Assembly: GCA_947034885.2 (NCBI GenBank)
Contig: OX344752.2
Location: 16,864,001-16,928,000 of the forward strand
DNA from: Thuidium tamariscinum
Lineage: Eukaryota > Streptophyta > Bryopsida > Hypnales > Thuidiaceae
Length of the DNA: 64,000 bases
Reading direction: 5' to 3'
Shown: positions 42,976 to 55,354 of the stretch, piece by piece
How positions within the stretch are numbered: the first letter of the stretch is position 1
Layout of the letters: each line of letters opens with the position of its first letter
Notes under the pieces: generated by a model
What the model saw: the letters and a program-made list of their open reading frames with translations, nothing else
Told to the model about the DNA's origin: nothing
Databases searched by the model: none
Position numbers and translations under genes: made by a program

Positions 42976-44521
42976 ATCAAGCTCAAAAAGTGTGCTCCGG
43001 GGTTTGTTTGTTTTGGCTCTTTGGTGCCAGATTGTACTAGAAAAAATTAATTTGGCTAAAAAGTCGCAAAACATTAGAAGAGATTTGAGGCCTTCGGAAG
43101 ACTATGAGTTCCAAAACTATGGGAACACAGCATAAGAGGATTTTTGGGCCTCCGGAAGACTATTTCAGGGTTGATTCCTAAAACAATTTCTATTGCTGTA
43201 AACTAGCCCTTGTTGATTTGAATTTTTGAATTTTCCAAAAAATTTCAAATGTCTTAAAAAGAAAAAGAATGATTTTAAACAAATATTTCAAAAAAAATGA
43301 AAATATTAATTAATTAATTTAATTAATCAATAAATTTTTATTATGTGATGTAGCAATTACTCGACTACATCAACATGCTCATGTGGTAGTGTTCCCAATA
43401 TTCACAACATTCAAGAAATATATATAACGACTTTGCATTTCATATCAATTTATTTTGAAAGAAAAATTTCATTGAAAAATATTTCAAGAAGTCAAATTTC
43501 TAAGAAATATGGAGTAAATGGTTACTTTGAAAATCTTTTTCCTTACCAAAGTAGGTGTATTTGTCACAAGACTTAATTGATTACTCGTATTATTTTTCCA
43601 TGTCAACTTTTTAGAAGTCATGGCCTATATGATGCTAATCTATAACCATTATTTAAGACTTATTGGATTACAATTCTTTGGAATATGCACCTAAAAATTT
43701 TCTAGCAAAAAACATCACGGTCATCTTACTCACCTATGTCATGATCATCTTACACTCAAAGATGGAAGTTTCCTAGTTGGATGGATGTAGTAGATCTTTT
43801 GCATGTAATAGGCTAGTTTACCTTATCAAGAGTAAGAGCATCTTTTATTCAATGGGATACTAGTTGCCCAAATTTATTCTTATGTATTCACAATACTTTG
43901 GAATGTGCTTTGATTGATAGTGATTTCAAGTTCTAATTTTATATAAGTCAAAAATTAAAAATTAAATTAGAATAGTTATCTAAAAAGTAAAAGATTGTTG
44001 TTGGGGATTGCTCTAATTCTTTATATTGTTTCTTTTTCAATAGAAATTGTCCATGTGTTTCAAAGAAAAAAGGTTAAACAATAAATTTGGATAACCAATA
44101 TGGATAGAATTGAGGATGCTCTAAAATTCACAAACTTAAGCTAAGATGATTGTTTACTCATTGCACATAGATACAATTATTGAATTTATATATTTTTGCA
44201 AAAGAATGACAAGTCATTTTATGTATTTCATTCAATTCATTATTGAAAAAGAAATTATACATTCTAGGCAATTAAAGGAAAAAATTATAGCTTCCCATTG
44301 CAGATCCTAATAAAGAACCATTGTTGTTCTTTTCGATTCTACTGTAGGTCTTCTTCTTCCCTACATAGAAATTGAGAAGAACCCCTTTGTACATTGAAAT
44401 AATAAATGAATCTTTTGCCATGTATATAGGATGGCAACCCATTTCCAACCACTTAAGCATTTAGGTATATGTGACAGATGGGTGTGTTCAAGGAAAAAAT
44501 TTCCTCATGTAGGAAAATTAA
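42976..44521. other. AT-rich intergenic DNA
   Basis: No gene is recognised. Around 43085-43165 a short direct repeat pairs TTTGAGGCCTTCGGAAGACT with TTTTTGGGCCTCCGGAAGAC. A pure AT run lies at 43300-43340. Confidence 0.4.
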
Positions 44522-45226
44522 TTAACCCCTTAAGGACCAAAGTCCCCTTGAGGGGATGCTTAAGATTTCAGGTAGGCTTATATGACCTAAATTTTTTCCA
44601 TAATTTTTTGAAATTTTTTTTGAAGATAGAAAATTAGATAAGTTTTGTGAAAATATAATTTTTATTTCAATTGGTGCAAATAATACCATTCTAAGTCCAA
44701 GAAGTAGTTTGTTGGGTAGAACCATAAAAAAACAATTTTCTTTTCCAAAGATTATATTTTGGTCTACATTTGAGGCTTTGATTAATTCTATTTGGACTAA
44801 TAATGAGATTGTTATAGACAATCTTTTATTTCAAACAATCTAAGCAATTTCTTGAAAAAAAACCTTATAGAATTCATTTTTGAATGTAATTTTTTTATTT
44901 CTTTTAATAGGATTAAATTTTTTTGCAAGAAAAATCTCACCATTGGGATTACGATGTTTTAATACCATCTTAAAGCTATTAACAATTTAGAGTTTTGTTC
45001 AAATCTTGGACCTACTTCTACTTTAAAATGTTTTTAATGAATGAAATCAAGTTTGTTTGTTTTTTTAAATCCCACGACTTTCAACTCAAATGTTCAATAT
45101 AAAAAATTAAAATTCATAGTCTATAGTGTAGAAAAATTCCACAAATGGTAGTCAAAGTCATTTGAAATTGCAAGCAAAGAATTCAAAAAAGCTTCTTTTT
45201 TTCCAACTTCAAATGCTATTATGATT
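44522..45226 (+). mobile_element. Family B TTAA element
   Basis: It begins TTAACCCCTTAAGGACCAAA at 44522, followed by a small hairpin (TCCCCTTGAGGGGA) and AGATTTCAGGTAGGC. Related copies start at 3723 and 48105, and a reversed piece lies at 62830-63208. Shared inner blocks are TTTATTTCAATTGGTG, TTGGTCTACATTTGA and CACCATTGGGATTA. The right end is uncertain; the fold-back element E starts at 45227. Confidence 0.55.
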
Positions 45227-46436
45227 GGTACAGTGGGGTACCAATCAAAATGGAACTTTTGAATTTGCAGTGAAAGAAATTTCAAGGTTGCCAACTTTGA
45301 CAACATCCTGAAAGCTCAAAAATTTATATTTTAACATGAATTTTTTTACAAGATTGTCCCTATATTAATGGCATGTGTGTTACATTTCAAGGCCAAAAGA
45401 TTTACACAAAAAAAGAATTTAAAATCTACCAACATGTATAGCTATAAAAAAAAATTCACCACTTTCAACTTTGACACCCTCTCAAGAATTGAATTCTTTT
45501 TTTTTGTCATGAAATAAACTATGTTTGTAATATGTTTTGAAGATATCAAGGTCAAAAGATTGATACAAAAAAAAATATTTGAAATCTACCAACATGTGTA
45601 GTTTTGAAAAAAAATTCACAATTGCCAACTTTGACACCCTCCCAAGGGTTTGAAAATTAGTTTCTTACCATAAATTTTCTTTCAAAAAATCATCTCTATG
45701 TTGATAGTATGTATTCCAAATTTCAAGTTTAAAAAAATTACCCTAAAAAAGATATTTAAAAACTCCCAACATGTGTAGTTGTAAGGATGAGTTTTTGAGC
45801 CCTTGGAACAATGTCATTTTATGGGTCAAAGTTCGACACAGATGTAAAAAGCCATTCTCACAACTACACATGTTCTACGATTTTGAATATAATTTTTTTG
45901 TTAAATTTTTTGAGCTTGAAATTTAGTACACATATTATCAACATAGAGACAATTTCATGAAAAATTCATGGTAAATCAACAAGCTTTTAGCCCTTGGAAG
46001 GGTGTCAAAGTCGGCAATTGTAAAAAGTTTCTCAAAACTACACATGTTGGTAGATTTCAAATATCTTTTTTGTATTAATCTTTTAACCTTGAAATTTTCA
46101 AAACATATTACAAACATAGAGTTTATTTCATGACAAAATTTTCATGGCAAAAAACAAAAATTCAATTCTTGGAAAGGTGTTAAAGACTTAAAGTTGAAAG
46201 TAGTGAATTTTTTTTCACAACTATACATGTTGGTAGATTTTAAATATCTTTTTTGTATCAATCTTTTGGCCTTGAAATGTATCAAATATTTTATTAACTT
46301 AAAGATGATATTGCAAAGAAATTTTAGTGTTAAAATACTAATTTTTGAGCTATCAAGAGGCTATCAAAGTTGGCAATTCTAAAATTTCTCCCACTACAAA
46401 TTTGAAAACGCCATTTTCATAGGTACCCCATTGTAC
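45227..46436. mobile_element. Fold-back element E with internal repeats
   Basis: A 1210-bp inverted repeat centred near 45831, arms about 600 bp. The outer tips are GGTACAGTGGGGTACC (45227) and GGTACCCCATTGTAC (46422). Each arm itself contains about three tandem units of 175-190 bp, marked by CCAACTTTGACACCCTC, TTTCAAGGCCAAAAGATT and CCAACATGTGTAGTTGTGA. No coding frame is present. The structure recalls fold-back transposons, whose long tips are built from subrepeats. A second copy runs off the window from 63209. Confidence 0.75.
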
Positions 46437-46883
46437 ATATTGGGATCATTCTATGCTTTCAATGTACACATCTTAAACATTTTTGTTGCTCCAACTTGTT
46501 TAACTCTATGTGAATTGTAATATAAACAACAATTGATTAGAGATAGAATTGTCTAAACTAAGGAATTGGAGTGGTGGTTGAAAATAGGTTTCTAAACTCT
46601 AGACATCCTTAAAGGTTTTTATTTCATGCCTAACACTATATAATTTTACTAATTGGAGGCATCCATCTTATCTAACTTCTGTAAAGGTAGTTAAGATGTA
46701 AAAGTCATAATACAACAAATATAGTATTTTTATAATTAATCAATCCTAACCCATTTGAGATTGGAGTTTAAGGTATTTAATCAACTCTAATGATTTTGGC
46801 AATTACATTAAAATCAAAAACCAGTTAATTTGTTGTGTTTGAAGATGAGAAGAAAAGTCCACTCAACTTAGAGTCTAAGGTGT
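46437..46883. other. Intergenic DNA holding the target-site repeat of the next A copy
   Basis: No gene is recognised. The end of this stretch holds one unit of a roughly 105-bp repeat (GTTTAAGGTATTTAATCAAC at 46767-46786). The next unit is the one into which the A element at 46884 inserted. Confidence 0.5.
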
Positions 46884-47834
46884 TTAACTCCTAAAGGACC
46901 AAACTGCGTTTTTTGGCAACATAGCGATTTTGGGTTGTTCATTGCGGATGGAATTTTTTTTTTTTTTCATTGAAATTTTGACACAACATGTGCCCAAGAA
47001 GTAGCTTTAAGGTCCAACAAGTTTCATAACTTTTGACTACATGGTTAAAAAATTATGACATGATATGTTGTTTTCTCTACTCGGCAGGTAGTCCGGGCAG
47101 AAAAAAAACTTCTTGAAAAATTATTTTTTTGAAAAATTAAAATTTGAAATTAGTTTCTTTGATTTTTATGTAAGTGGAAAGCTCTGAATCATTCCATTTT
47201 GATTAATGAGTCAAAAATTATGAGGATTTTTAGTTTGATGTAGTTTTGGCTAGTTATAGAATCTCTACACTACAAAAAAGTTTGAAATTCTTTATTTAAT
47301 TCAATTTTTAATATTTTTGAAAAAAAAAAAAAAAATAGGGTGTATATTGTTTAACACAACATTACAACCATTGGAATTGTCTTCTTTTAATTCTATAAAT
47401 AAATTGTTAATAATTTTGTATTTTGGCTCATTTTCTATTTCTTTCTACTTACTATTTTTTTCCTATATGTTGTACAATTCCAAATGATCTGAAAATTTTC
47501 AAGAATATAGCCAACTTCAATTGAAAAATGAATTTAAACCGTTACAATCATTTTAGATATTTTTCCATACAAATATGGTCTTTTGAAGTGCAGCTGCCCA
47601 TATTTCCACAGTGGTAAAAAAATGATTTTTGTCACTTCAAACACTTATATCTTGCAATCTACATGGCGTAAATTTCTGGAATTTTTTTCACATCTTCTTA
47701 AACTTGTTCTGTAAAAGATCCTACGGTTATTTCTGTCCAAAAATGTTTTTTTCTTAAAATTTGGTAGTTGTCTAAGAATTGATAGTTTTGAAGCAGTTTT
47801 GGTGAAAACATAGTCAAAAACCTTTAGGGGTTAA
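46884..47834 (+). mobile_element. Family A TTAA element, best-preserved copy
   Basis: From TTAACTCCTAAAGGACCAAA to CAAAAACCTTTAGGGGTTAA, 951 bp. The tips share about 14 bp as an inverted repeat (TTAACCCCTAAAGG). All family blocks are present in order. The insertion lies in a host repeat whose neighbouring unit at 46767-46800 is uninserted and holds a single TTAA, which shows that TTAA was duplicated on insertion. TTAA duplication with CCC-starting tips is the piggyBac pattern; a transposase was not found. Confidence 0.85.
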
Positions 47835-48104
47835 CAAACTCTAATGATTTTGGAAACTAAGTTAAAATCAAAGCCCACTTAATTTGGTGTATTTAAAGGT
47901 AAGAAAGTTTTTTTATACAATTAGGGTAGTAGTAGGTAAAACAATCCATGTAGGATATGTAAATGAGGATTAATGGCAACTCAAGCACTTATATTTATGT
48001 CAAAACATGGGAATTATATTCAAAGAAAAACTTTAAACTTCATTTTATTATAATAGAATGTATTCTTTTAAAAAACTTTGGACTAAAGAAGTTAGGGAAT
48101 CAAT

Positions 48105-48600
48105 TTAACCTTGAAAGGACCAATGTTCATTTGGAGGACAAATGAGATTTCAAGTAGGTATATACGGGCTCAAATTTTGTCCTGATTTTTTAAAACTTTT
48201 TTTGAAGATAGAAAAATTGATTACCTTAATAAGAATATATATTTTTTTCAATCGATGACCAGGAACAAAAATTATGCCCAAATAAGCTCGAAATAGGGGA
48301 AACCAGGTAGCAAATTTCTTTTTCAAAATTTAAGTTGTAAAAATAATAAAAAATTCTTCTCATAGAATATATCTTTGTCTACATGAAAAGATTTGATTTA
48401 TTCCATCTGGATTTGTTATGAAAAAGTTATGGACAATCTTGTTTTTTGGGCAATTTGATCATCTTCTTGAAAAAATAACTTGTAGAATTCAATTTTTAAT
48501 GCATTTTTTACAATTTCAAAAACAACTTGCCACATGGTTTATTTTTCTTATTAGAACAATCCCACCATTGGGATTAGTGCATTCTTCAAAAACCAACAAA
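48105..48600 (+). mobile_element. Family B TTAA element, second clear copy
   Basis: It begins TTAACCTTGAAAGGACCAAT at 48105, then AGATTTCAAGTAGGTATATA, TTTTTTCAATCGATGACC, TTTGTCTACATGAAAAG, GAAAAAGTTATGGACAATCT and CCCACCATTGGGATTAG. The match to the 44522 copy fades near 48600. The 99-codon frame at 48418 overlaps the repeat and is not a gene. Confidence 0.55.
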
Positions 48601-48818
48601 AATTACAATTTTGATAAAAAAACAAACAAACATTATAATTCTACTTGGGTTGGATTCATGAAATATGCACACACTTCTGAAAAATATGTGTCCCTTCTAG
48701 AATTGGCCCCAAGATAGTCATACTGCAAATCAAGGTGGTAATAGGTTGGTCTACCTTAACTCCACAAAGCTCCAAAAAGTTTGAAAGGACTTGCATTAGA
48801 TACCAATTCTGCTTGTCT

Positions 48819-49056
48819 TTAACCCTTGAAGGACGGACCGGTGGCCGTGGAAACCATGCATTTTGATATCGTGTGACATCACCTACTTTGAAAAAGCCAA
48901 ATATATGCATTGGAAGTCAAAGTACTGTAGAAGATCTTCCCTTTCCACCCCCAATACTGAGGATGAAAAGTTGCATTTCTATCCTGGAAGGAAAGATTCT
49001 TTGTCATTCAGCGAATCATCGGGCGCCAAACATCCGCGGCGTCGTTCAAGGGTTAA
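48819..49056. mobile_element. Family C TTAA MITE
   Basis: A 238-bp element with 16-bp tips TTAACCCTTGAAGGAC and, from the right, TTAACCCTTGAACGAC (15 of 16 identical), TTAA on both sides. Its interior is more GC-rich than families A, B and D (for example GACCGGTGGCCGTGG and CATCCGCGGCGTCG). It is non-coding; the small frames across it are accidental. It is compact and well preserved, so probably one of the younger insertions here. Confidence 0.85.
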
Positions 49057-50900
49057 GTGAAATATCCTGAAAACTAATTCAAGAAGTTTCCCCTCCCCAA
49101 ATTTCAGTTCAGCTCTTAGATGGGTGCTTTATGAACCTCCATCCTGAGAGGACGCTTCGCGGAGTCGGTCCTCTCCGCTGCTGTGCCTAGATAGCTGCCA
49201 TTCCTCCTGTAGCGTAGCTTCCGTCCTTTCCATTGCTTCTTCTTGAGTCCGTCTGGAGCCAGGACAGATCCTAACTTACTCCTGGAAGGCGGATCCCGGC
49301 CGATTTTGTGACCTCCAGTTCAGGTTCAATCCCAAATTTAGGTCACTGGAAATGAAGAGATTCCATTTCATTCACGTGAATCCTACACGGCAGTACTGCA
49401 TGTGGTGGAGACCGGGGAGTCGTGGAATGATTCCTGCTGCAAAGCCACCAATCCATAACTTCCTTAACAAAGTGAGGGAGCAGTACAAGATTTTTAGATC
49501 CTCTGGTTGATGCTGTACTGCGGTGAAACTTGTTAGCAGCATCTGGGATGGGAAGGAATCTTGCAAATCAGCGAACTGAAGGATTTGCGGGACCAAGGAC
49601 GGAAGGAGCTCGACTGAACTGGGCTGCTAACTTACAGTCAGTTACTCTTCGGGGAAAAATTGACAATTGCAACAATGACTTTACAGTATTGTTTCAATAC
49701 TGTTATACTCTCGTAACAGTCCAATACTGTTGCAATTTGAAACAGTATTGTTAGCAGGGAAAAGTAATAATATTGATGCAATACTGATGCAATGTTAGGG
49801 CTGTATTGCATTTTGATCACTTGCAATTCGTTTTCGATATTTTAATTATTACTATTTTCATGTTTGAAATTGCCATCTTTCTTTTTATATTTGAATTTTG
49901 CATTTGTATTGCTACTTGGATGTTTCAATATTGCAACTTAATTGCAGAAAATCCTTCTGCAGCGGCACTTTATTCCTTGGAATTTCAAATGTCTTCCAGT
50001 TGTAGATTATAAACAAATAAAATGTACAACAAGAGTACATCTGTTAATTTCAAAATGTTTAACAAGAGTATATCCGTTGATTCCGGAATGTTTCTTTACA
50101 GTGGATTGCAAGTTTTTGTCAATGTACAAAATGACTACATGTTGAAATATGTACCAATGGTACAAATTAAATAGGTTCATTTATTCATGTGAACTATATT
50201 TTGCTATTTCGAAATGTCGCATGCTTACACATAGCAAGTAATTCTAATTAGAGGTTCAAATCTACAACAATAGTGCAAATTTGAACTCACAACCCTAACA
50301 CCCTAAACTCTCTACACTTCCACCTTGAAATACAACTGGATCCATTTCCTGCACACCTATTTCCTGCAAACAATTAACCCACCATTGTATACAAAAAATC
50401 AATATAAAGAATGAAAAATAGCAAGTGGTATTGAGCATGAAGTGAAAATGCATTGTAAACCCAAAATTTTAAGAAAAAGTTTATGACAAGCAACACAGCC
50501 TAGACCACTTCTCAAAGTTAACAACTACTTGCATACATTCTCTATCATACAAATCTCTTAGAAAACTAACAAGTTGATACAATTTCAGTTGATCACTACC
50601 AACTCTATTTTTCATAAAGCTGGACGTAATTTTCACATTAGGACCTACTTACTTCCCTCCAAATGCTGAACCGTTGACTCAATGGTCAACAAAAAAAACA
50701 GAACTCTACTCATATTAATCCTAAATTCTAAAACCTTAAAACTTAAAAAACTATAACATGAACATATGATATTAAACAAGCATAAGCAACTACAATCCAA
50801 TCAAGGTCAAGAAAGCTCAAAATACCTCTACCAAAGCAATATTGTAGCCAATCAAATGTCATTATTCAACCTGCAATAACAACACCCTACACCAATACAT
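49057..50900. other. Mixed intergenic DNA
   Basis: A GC-balanced part (49100-49650) is followed by AT-rich sequence. Around 49680-49790 variants of CAATACTG and ACAGTATTG recur on both strands, giving several small possible hairpins. No gene is recognised. Confidence 0.4.
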
Positions 50901-50925
50901 AGGAGGTCGTTTGATTCAGCTATCA

Positions 50926-53820
50926 AATTCAGCCTTCAATACTCGGGATTCCTCTGGCAGCTTCACCACATGTCCAATACACTCAATTGAAGCTTGTTCT
51001 GTTGAATATATGATAACTGTGAATTGTACCAAATCTCCAACATGCTATACAAAATATATTTTTTATAACACAACATACACATATTAATTGTTCAATACAA
51101 CAATGCCTTGTCCATCAAGCAACTTCACAACCCTTAGCCCACTCAACTATCTCTTTGGTCAATTGTTGACCACAAACACCTAAGACCAACAGAACATGAG
51201 CTATGAAGAATTCCTCATTTATAACTCCCTGGCACGAGTATTTTCTCTTCTAACTATGTTTGCACAAGTTCCCCACATTTCCTAGAAAAGGTGAGAGGAC
51301 ACTCATTGCATGGCATAACTGTAAAAGGTTTAGCTAAACACAACTGCAAATAACCATACACAATACATTAATTTTTTTTTTAAATCAACACACATCCCTT
51401 CCAAAATTTGAGATCCATTTGAAAGGTCCTTGTATATATAAATAGGACAATCAAATCAAGTATCGGCATCCCCTTGCAGCCAAGCATTGTCTTCTGCATC
51501 TTCTGTTTCACCCTCAAAAACCAAGTCAATTTTCACAATGTGGTCACGTTCCTTCATGATGTCCTCTTCATATTTCTTGATTTCCGTATCATGATTTCTA
51601 TTGTGCTTCAAATTGAAATCTCCATGCATAGCCAAGTCCAACTGAGCATCCACACTTAGTTAATAAATAATCAAAATATACAAAACTTCATTGTAGCATT
51701 TTAAGATTACAAAAATACAAGACACTAACAACATACCACGTAAGCAAACCACGCTAGTTGTCTAGGTAATAATCTCAAAGGTGTTGAATGCTGGTAGTTC
51801 CTCCCAAACTTGACGTAGCCAATTGCACCACAAAAAGCATTTGCTCCATATGGATCATCCCCATCAACCCTCCACGACATATTTGCACATCAAAAAAATT
51901 AATAAATACTCAAAATATAAATTAACACAAATTACATGGTGAAAGGCAAAATTAAAGAAAACCATTTCAACCTAAAATACATAATTACCATTCTCAAAGG
52001 CTCTCAAACTCTGTATCCATTGCTACATTTCTTGCTCCTTGGCATTGATGGGCTTTGGAACTCCTAGAAGCCTCCAAAGTTCATGGCAAGCACTTGTAGA
52101 GAAACGGCCTTGATGGTTGTTAAAGGTCATGAATACATTTTTCTTAATTTTCCTTATCCACGCTCTATCAAAGGCTTTGCGTTGCTCCATGTCATTAGTT
52201 GGGACATCAAAGACTTCCAAAACTACCTCCTTCATGTGCTTCTCCAATGGCTTCATCTTACAACGCTCATGATCAAGTCGCTTAGGAATTAAGTGCATAT
52301 AGGGCTTCACATATTCCCATGAACAGACATGATATTGAGCATGCTTGAACTTCTGTGTATCAATTTGGACTTGCAACAACTAAACATGGGCTCTCAAGTT
52401 GGTTGCTTGTTGTTGCAACATTCTCATCATTCTACTGCTCGGTAGGACTCCTGCACGATAATTAGGACTACCACCTTGACTGGAAGCGTTAGTTGCACGG
52501 ATGCCTTCTTCTCCAACACCTTAGTTTGCTTGCTCACCCCTACTTCAAGGAGTATTTGGTTCTCCTGCACATTCCAAATTTTTTTCAGTACCCTAAAATT
52601 TTGATACACATGTTTCCAAAGATCTCGAAAGAATTTTTGTTCCAAATTTTCTAGATTCTAGGCTGCTAAGTAGGTTTTATTTTGAAGACAAAGGAAACCT
52701 CATTTATTCAAGACCATCATATACTCCTTCCCATCTTGAGTTAAATGAATCACCCTCCACTTCTACTTCCCTGCAACAACAAATTACAATGTCACATAAT
52801 TATTGTAAAATCCTAATTCATCATCCAAATCTTATGTCGAACAGTAGAATCTAAATTCATGCCCATTCACCTAGAAGTGGCGACATTAATCTTGTGCATG
52901 AATTGTCACTCTTGTGAAAGAAAAAAATAAATCCTGTGACAAGAATTGCAGCAACAGAAATTTCAACTAAGTTATCACATACATGCAAGGCAAGATACAA
53001 AAAACTACAATGAGAATGGTAAAATCTATAGCAGCTTGAAGAAAAACTAGTTCAAACACGATTTGCAATGGAGCTTTGCAATGTTGGTGTGCTTGAAACC
53101 CTATTGCTCTTTGAAGGAACACATGATACAAACACTCACAAAATGATCGGAAAATTGCATTCATTTCAAAACAATGAACCCTTGGACACTTCCAAGTCAA
53201 AACATCCACACATAATCTGTCATTGATAAACTCGTGAGTTTAATAGTGTCAATGCAAGGAAGTGAAGAGGAATGCACCCCAAATTTTTTTTATCAAGGTC
53301 CTTCAGCACTTAATCCTTGACAACATCGCCAATGAAACGCTCCGTTCTGGTGAAGACAACATACCTGGGCGAACTCCGATGCAAGCAAGCATTGACTCCT
53401 ATTGCATGTTATGAGGCAATGGAGCCATGGCATGTTGGGATTCCCACTAGAATGCTTCATCCCCTCACATCCTCAATTAGGGTGAAGCCATCGAAGCGCG
53501 CCCAAGCTTAAAGAGCATAAGTTCAAGGATTGGAAGTTCCAAGAGAAGATGAAATAGTATAGTCTACAGAAAAGTTGAACTAGCATAGCACTAAATTCCT
53601 TGCATATCTCTCGTTTACTTGTATACTCTATTGAAGCCTTGAAGCCATATATTCTAAATCTTTTTTGGAAATTTAAGTACAAGGTTGAATTAGAAAACAT
53701 CACTTACCATTTCGTACTTCTTGTGGCATTTGTGATGCCCGAGATGGAGAATGCCCTCGACTTGGTATTGGACGCGGCGCTTGATAAGGATGCACATGTT
53801 GCCCTGCACACCTAGAACCT
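50926..53820 (-). pseudogene. Coding-like pieces of an unrecognised multi-exon gene
   Basis: Minus-strand segments with ordinary protein-like composition appear in order: 53820-53708 (ends at a strong GTAAGTG donor), 52379-52023 (118 codons), 51880-51737 (48 codons, from MSWRVDGDDPYG, ending at a GTATGT donor), 51653-51456 (66 codons, acidic end EGETEDAEDNAW), about 51262-51128 (CQGVINEEFFIAHVLLVLGV) and about 50998-50926 (IGHVVKLPEESRVLKAEFDS). Several end at plausible splice sites, but I cannot join them in one consistent frame. I recognise no domain. It could be a plant gene, a transposon gene, or a decayed copy of either. Confidence 0.35.
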
Positions 53821-53829
53821 GTTCTCCTT

Positions 53830-55000
53830 CGCTATCCATATTCACTCCGTCAGCAAAGTACTAGTTTATTCTTAGAAGAGTCTCAGAATCCCCAAACACA
53901 CTACGGATCACTTAAGTGAACTTAAGTGAAGATTTGTAAACCCTAAGAGAAATGAACCACTAATATGTCTCCGTGTGGGAGTCACCAGTACCGTACAGGT
54001 GTCTTCAAATTGACCCTGAATCCTTTGATCACTTACAGTGCCTGAGTGATCGTCTAAAAGCATACAGTAAATAAGAGAATCATGCTTAGTAATTGCCCAT
54101 CTAAAGGTTGAAATTGAATTTTGGGAGGAGAAACACTTGAAATATTTATCAAAATATTTTCATTAAAAGATGAGTGTAATTGACATTTAACTCAAGTTGT
54201 TTCATATTTTTAGGAGCTTTGTGGAATTAGTTATCAAATTTTGAAGTTGAAAGGGCATAGGGCTCTAAAATGGTGCCCTAGCTAAAATGTATACTATCAC
54301 TTCATTGTTGAAGGCTATAAAAAAGCAACATGTACAAATACTTTACATTTAAGGTAAGAAACCATTTTAGAATCCACTCCATTTAAGAACCTCCTACCTT
54401 AAGATAGAGGCACCTATAAGTAAGGTAGTTTGCATAAGTAGGAATAAATAAGGTAGTTTGGGTATTCTAGATTTTATCTAGTGTAGTGCAAGGCACAACA
54501 AATATTTTTGAAGGTGCCATGATAGAAATGATAGGGATTGCAAAAACTTCTGTAATTTTTATCACATGAATTGAAAATACTATGAGTTTAGAAGGACAAA
54601 AACAATTGCAGACCTACTGCCAATGTCTAAACTCTTTCAATTACAATCACTCATTGAAAAACTTCTTCCCTGTTCATTGCTTCCTACTTTCTTGCTCATT
54701 AGTTTGAGACATATATTAGTAACTTCATAAGGTAGATTTACTTGAAAGCAATCATGGAAGGTTAGTATTCTAAACATGATGTAGTGTAGTGCAAGACAAA
54801 AAAATAATTTCAAATGTGAAAGGGTAGAGAAACAAGCGTCATTGTGAAAAGTTTGGTAATTTCATTGCATGCATTGAAATTGCTATTAATTGTAGAAGAG
54901 GAAAAAAGGATTCGCCCCATTGCCAATTTGTTGACTCTTCTAGTCTTCTAATCAATCTAATGCGGTCAATTTCATATAAAACTCCGTTTATACTATCCTT
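53830..55000. repeat. AT-rich DNA with a tandem duplication
   Basis: Two diverged direct copies lie about 300 bp apart, starting near 54481 and 54784 (GTGTAGTGCAAGGCACAA and GTGTAGTGCAAGACAAAA). Each continues with a TTGCATGAATTGAAA/CATGCATTGAAATTGCTAT-like block and TTGCCAAT. No gene is recognised. Confidence 0.45.
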
Positions 55001-55009
55001 TCTACCTCC

Positions 55010-55350
55010 TTGCACACAATTTACGGATATTTTTTCCAATCAATGCCTATAAACAAAAGTTATGTCCAAAAAAACTGAAAATAGCACGTAGCAAATACAA
55101 AACTCTGATTGAAGTTTTAAAAAAGGTGAAAATGTTTACATATAAATTATATTTTCGTCTATTAGTGAAAATCATTGACTCAATCCATTTGAAGTTGATA
55201 TGAAAAAGCCAATCTTGTTTTTTAGGCAACTTGATCTTCTTTGTAAAAAAATAAGTTATAGAATTCAAATTTGTACACAATATTTACAATTTTTCCATAT
55301 AAAAATTTCCTCATAGTTCATTTTGCTTTTTAAAAAAATGTCACCATTAG
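55010..55350 (+). repeat. Family B interior fragment
   Basis: Blocks such as TTTTTTCCAATCAATGCC, TTTTCGTCTATTAGTG, CAATCCATTTGAAGTTGATA and TGTCACCATTAGGATTA match the interior of B. The left TTAA end is absent. It is directly followed by an H element. Confidence 0.45.
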
Positions 55351-55354
55351 GATT

